Program-made: the position numbers and the translations under genes
Assembly (NCBI GenBank): GCA_028874765.1
Contig: JAPPIE010000472.1
Coordinates: forward strand, 1-35,584
Origin: Gemmatimonadota bacterium
Lineage (GTDB): Bacteria > Latescibacterota > UBA2968
Direction: 5' to 3'
Length of the DNA: 35,584 bases
The notes under the pieces: model-generated
Seen by the model: the letters and a program-made list of their open reading frames with translations, nothing else
Database searches by the model: none
What the model was told of the DNA's origin: nothing
Shown: positions 32,275 to 35,584 of the stretch, in pieces
Layout: each line of letters starts with the position of its first letter
Numbering within the stretch: the stretch's first letter is position 1

Positions 32275-34638
32275 ATGCCTGAACAACGAAATAAATTATC
32301 CAGACGCAAAGCAATTGCTGGCATTGGTATCAGTGGCATTGTCCTCACACAGCACGCATTGTCTCAGGAGGTCGCCGTGAACACAACAAATAGTGCAACC
32401 ATAACGCGCTACCCCACCGTACAAGCTATGAAATCCTCGCCCGAAATCCGCGAAGGCGAATGGGTAGAAACCGCGGGTTTTTACACCCCTGGCGATGGTG
32501 GCGCAGCCCTGTATCACATCAAAAAAACAGATACAAATATCCAACCAAACGATGCCGACGTTATGGCATTGGACAATGGATTAGTCGCCATTTTACACGA
32601 AAACAAAGCCGTGAACTACAAAATGTTTGGGGCGATTGGCGACGGTAAAAACGACGATGGCGTCCAAATAACTCTGGCGCATAAATACGCCAACGCACAC
32701 AAAGTCCCAATTGTGAATTTAAACGGTGAATATTGGATCTTGCAAACCAATGATATACCCATCAAAACCAACGTCTCATGGGGACAAACCACTTTTCACA
32801 TAGATGAACAGTACAACAGCCAAAGGGAGCCGCGCTTTGAAATTCTCAATGATCACCCGTCAAAAAAACTCACGCGAGACGAAACTATTAAAGCCGCTTT
32901 ATTGGAAAAACTAAAACCCGGCGTGCAACTCATTCCCGAACTGGCACAATATGCAGGCCACCTCATCATCGCCGAAGATGACGATGATCGCATAGGTATC
33001 CGGGCAGGCAATTATTCAAAGGCGGGATGGGGGCGCGAAGAACTATTCTATGTTGAAGAAGAGGGCCGCATCATTGGCGATATAGCCTGGGAATTCAAAA
33101 ACTTTACCGACATCACCGCCATACCCTGCAACGACAATTACCTCATCGTCGAAGGCGGCGGATTTTACTTTTCTGGCGACAGCGGAAGCGGTAGGTCCTG
33201 GCGGTATCACCACCACGGTATCTCCGTAAAACGCAGCCGAACCATTATCCGCGAACAATGGATGGGTCTGGAAAAGGGGAAACGCGATATCTCCATGCAT
33301 CCCCGTCGCGGCTTTTACGTATTCAGCGGTGTTTACGACGTCACACTGGAAAATATCCGCGCAATGCCCTGGGAGAAAAATCGCGAAGAAGAAGGTAAAG
33401 TGCTCGGTGCGGGCACCTATGGTATTGGCGGTGCGCGGATGCTCAATTGCACCTTTCGCAACATCACCGCAGAAGGTGGCTGGGTTGCCTGGGGTGTTTT
33501 TGGCACCAACCTCAACAAAAACTTCCGCTTTGAAAACTGCCGCCTCAACCGCATCGATGTGCATTTTCACTGCTGGAATCTCTACATCAGCAACTGCACC
33601 ATTGGCTTCAAAGGCATCGCCCTGACAGGTGGTGGTGAATTGGTAATCGAAAACACCACGCGCCACGGCAACTATTTTGTCAATTTTCGACGCGACTATG
33701 GGGCCAAATGGGACGGGCACATACGCATCCGCGGCTGTCGGTTAATGCCCAGTGGCAATGGCCGCGTTTCTGTCCTATCCTGTCGTCCGTCCGATTTCGA
33801 CTACCAGTATCCCATAGGCTTTGCACGCACCGTCACCATCGAAGACCTGCTCATCGATTACAGCGCTGCATCTAAATCAAATGCACCGTGCTGGCTCATG
33901 GACACCGTTTCCTTTTCCAAAACCAAAAACAATGCCCGCCTCTTCTTTCCCCATCGCATTGAATTTCGCAACATCACCGTCGAAGGCAGAAAACAGGGCG
34001 TCCGCCTCATCCGCATACCCGATCCCCACCACTACGACCTGCGCCGCAATGGCAGCTATGATGGCACGCGACTCCACGCCAACAGCAGCATCATCTGCGA
34101 CAATGTCCAACTCGAAAAATTCACCCAGGAAATTGCCGACGATGACGAACAGGTGCATATCCTCATCGGTGGAACATCGGCGACCGACTATGCCGATGCA
34201 CTCGCCCTCTATCCCAAAATGCGATTTACCGACTGTGAAAATATTAGCGCATATCTGGGCAACTGCATTGCCAGCGCGACTTTTGAACGGTGTAGTCTGA
34301 ATACCATAACCGCGCTAAATTTGCGAGGCGAACTCGTATTTACCGAGTGCCATATCCAACCCGATGTGGCAAAGGTTCCAGAGCAATTTTACATTCTGCA
34401 AAGCACGTTGGGCACGCGCTTCACCAACTGCACTCTCCACGCGCCTATCGTCAACGGCACAATGAACCCGAACCTGATGAACCACATGGGCTTTGTCAAA
34501 ATCAACGAATCTGTACAGCACTACCATCTCAACACAACACTCGGTAACGATGTCATAAACCATCTCAAAAACTCGGGAACCACACTCACACCAGAATTTA
34601 TCGCCCAACTAAAACTGCACCACGATTTGGAATTATAG
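32275..34638 (+). CDS. Tat-exported right-handed beta-helix protein (pectate-lyase-superfamily-like)
   Basis: A 787-aa protein. The N-terminus carries a Tat signal, S9-R-R-K12 followed by AIAGIGISGIVL and a cut near ALS-Q. A short domain with GFYTPGDGGAALYHI (69-82) precedes FGAIGDGKNDDG (118-129), the start of the pectate-lyase superfamily helix (PF12708). The rest is rich in repeated strand turns such as ENCRLNRIDV, ISNCTI and TFERCSLNTI, typical of a parallel beta-helix. Such proteins bind or cleave acidic polysaccharides; the substrate is unknown. It sits 20 nt behind the D-threonine-aldolase-like gene and 34 nt before the creatininase-like gene. Confidence 0.8.
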   Translation: MPEQRNKLSRRKAIAGIGISGIVLTQHALSQEVAVNTTNSATITRYPTVQAMKSSPEIREGEWVETAGFYTPGDGGAALYHIKKTDTNIQPNDADVMALDNGLVAILHENKAVNYKMFGAIGDGKNDDGVQITLAHKYANAHKVPIVNLNGEYWILQTNDIPIKTNVSWGQTTFHIDEQYNSQREPRFEILNDHPSKKLTRDETIKAALLEKLKPGVQLIPELAQYAGHLIIAEDDDDRIGIRAGNYSKAGWGREELFYVEEEGRIIGDIAWEFKNFTDITAIPCNDNYLIVEGGGFYFSGDSGSGRSWRYHHHGISVKRSRTIIREQWMGLEKGKRDISMHPRRGFYVFSGVYDVTLENIRAMPWEKNREEEGKVLGAGTYGIGGARMLNCTFRNITAEGGWVAWGVFGTNLNKNFRFENCRLNRIDVHFHCWNLYISNCTIGFKGIALTGGGELVIENTTRHGNYFVNFRRDYGAKWDGHIRIRGCRLMPSGNGRVSVLSCRPSDFDYQYPIGFARTVTIEDLLIDYSAASKSNAPCWLMDTVSFSKTKNNARLFFPHRIEFRNITVEGRKQGVRLIRIPDPHHYDLRRNGSYDGTRLHANSSIICDNVQLEKFTQEIADDDEQVHILIGGTSATDYADALALYPKMRFTDCENISAYLGNCIASATFERCSLNTITALNLRGELVFTECHIQPDVAKVPEQFYILQSTLGTRFTNCTLHAPIVNGTMNPNLMNHMGFVKINESVQHYHLNTTLGNDVINHLKNSGTTLTPEFIAQLKLHHDLEL

Positions 34639-34672
34639 CTTCATTCCAATTTTTCAAAAGGAGTACTCCGCC

Positions 34673-35572
34673 GTGAGAGACGTACGCTGGGAGCGCATGT
34701 TCCCCGATGAACTCGAAGCCGCATTCAAAACCTGTCCAGTCGTCTATTTCCCCTATGGCCTGTGCGAACCACACGGCCCGCAAAATGCCGTGGGACTCGA
34801 CGCCCTCAAAGCCCACGGAATTGCCGTTCGCACCGCGCATAAACACGGCGGCATCGTCGCCCCGCCCGACTACTGGCATATCCACGAAATTGGGGGCTAT
34901 GCCCTCTGGTCAGAACGCTCGGTCGGCCAACCCGAACGATCCTGGCTAACCTGCATGCCGCCCTGGCAACACTTCAAAAACATCTGCTATCACATCCGCC
35001 AGGCCGACATCCTCGGCTTTCACGCGGCCATCTTCCTCACCGGGCACTACGGGCCCAACTGGCAAGACCTGAAAACCCTGTGCGAACTCATCCAACCCCA
35101 TGTGGGCACGCGCCTGTATAGCCTGCCCGACTTTGAAGCCAACCAACCCGGCTTTGACAATGACAACAACAGCGGTGGCGACCACGCGGGAAAAGTCGAA
35201 ACCTCACTTCTATGGGCCATTGAACCCGACTGTGTCGATATCTCGCGTTTACCGCCCGAAAGCGAACCCGGTCCGCACTTTGCCATGGGCAAAAACGCCC
35301 GCGAATCCAACCGCCAAATTGGCGAACGCATGGTCAATGATGAAACCGAGTGGCTCGGCAACAAAGTTAGGGAATTACTCGCCGCGTATGAATCGGAAAA
35401 ACCCACACAAAAACTACGCACCTTTGACCAGGTCGAACACATCTGGGAAACCGTTATCCGTCCCGAACTGCCCAACTTCCGCACCATGCAAACAGCCTGG
35501 TCGGACGACGCTACGCTCCCGGAAAACTCTGTCTGGCACGCCAACTGGAAAGTACCAGATCGTGAATTTTAA
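34673..35572 (+). CDS. Creatininase-family amidohydrolase
   Basis: A 299-aa metal-dependent amidohydrolase (PF02633). Metal residues: E32 and H34 in GLCEPHGP, D43 in VGLDA, H125 in LTGHYGPN, and E176 in HAGKVETS. The family opens the ring of creatinine or cleaves formamide-like bonds in cofactor and pigment precursors (MftE, FAPy deformylase). No signal peptide. GTG at 34673 follows AAAGGAG by 9 nt. Probably last gene of the unit starting at 31208, as spacing is short throughout. The substrate is unknown; the second His often found after EPHG-x-H is Gln here. Confidence 0.88.
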   Translation: MRDVRWERMFPDELEAAFKTCPVVYFPYGLCEPHGPQNAVGLDALKAHGIAVRTAHKHGGIVAPPDYWHIHEIGGYALWSERSVGQPERSWLTCMPPWQHFKNICYHIRQADILGFHAAIFLTGHYGPNWQDLKTLCELIQPHVGTRLYSLPDFEANQPGFDNDNNSGGDHAGKVETSLLWAIEPDCVDISRLPPESEPGPHFAMGKNARESNRQIGERMVNDETEWLGNKVRELLAAYESEKPTQKLRTFDQVEHIWETVIRPELPNFRTMQTAWSDDATLPENSVWHANWKVPDREF

Positions 35573-35584
35573 TATAAAATTGTA

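Overview
The window looks like chromosomal DNA from an uncultivated, diderm (Gram-negative-type) bacterium of moderate GC content. Outer-membrane beta-barrel proteins, LolA-like periplasmic carriers, an RND/MMPL exporter and a Tat-exported beta-helix protein indicate two membranes. Formylglycine-type sulfatases, a phytanoyl-CoA dioxygenase, a Gfo/Idh/MocA oxidoreductase, a creatininase-family hydrolase and a D-threonine-aldolase-like enzyme together recall genomes of Poribacteria, Latescibacterota and similar marine or sponge-associated lineages. That placement is inference. No rRNA, tRNA, CRISPR array, phage gene or insertion sequence was recognised.

Layout. 1-4900: a GNAT acetyltransferase (cut by the edge) and an unusual HisI-like protein on the minus strand behind a leader with a terminator hairpin, then an MraY-like transferase, an M20 amidohydrolase and nadA. 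4900-8300: mannose-1-phosphate guanylyltransferase, a small beta-barrel protein, an archaeal-type TrmY RNA methyltransferase head-to-head with a LolA-like protein, and a VanZ-like protein. 8300-10950: two adjacent sulfatases with different CxPxR-type motifs. 11000-15400: a translationally coupled minus-strand operon for an RND exporter, a LolA-like lipoprotein-sorting protein and an outer-membrane protein. 15480-17940: an MpaB/Lcp-type oxygenase, a peroxiredoxin-like gene whose catalytic Cys codon is an in-frame TGA (candidate selenoprotein), and an EVE-domain protein. 17950-22100: a third sulfatase, two tandem M19 dipeptidases and a small membrane protein. 22280-26300: an adenosine-deaminase-like hydrolase and an orphan MacB/FtsX-type permease behind a textbook sigma-54 promoter with a perfect upstream palindrome. 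26400-35580: a PhyH dioxygenase with a 16-bp inverted repeat over its start, two tandem purple-acid-phosphatase-like genes (one without the catalytic His), a Gfo/Idh/MocA oxidoreductase, a D-threonine-aldolase-like enzyme, a Tat-exported right-handed beta-helix protein and a creatininase-family hydrolase.

How the genes may work together. The sulfatases, the beta-helix (polysaccharide-lyase-like) protein, the phosphatases and the oxidoreductase fit scavenging of sulfated polysaccharides and other organic matter, while the dipeptidases, M20, ADA-like and creatininase-family enzymes fit salvage of small nitrogen compounds. The RND/LolA/OMP operon looks like a lipid or envelope exporter. Several genes have recognisable sigma-70-like promoters of one local type (TTGAC-like, 17-bp spacer, TATTTT or TACATT). 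The points most worth a second look are the TGA-containing peroxiredoxin, the bacterial TrmY, the leader of the HisI-like gene, the sigma-54 unit before the permease and the inverted repeat at the PhyH gene.
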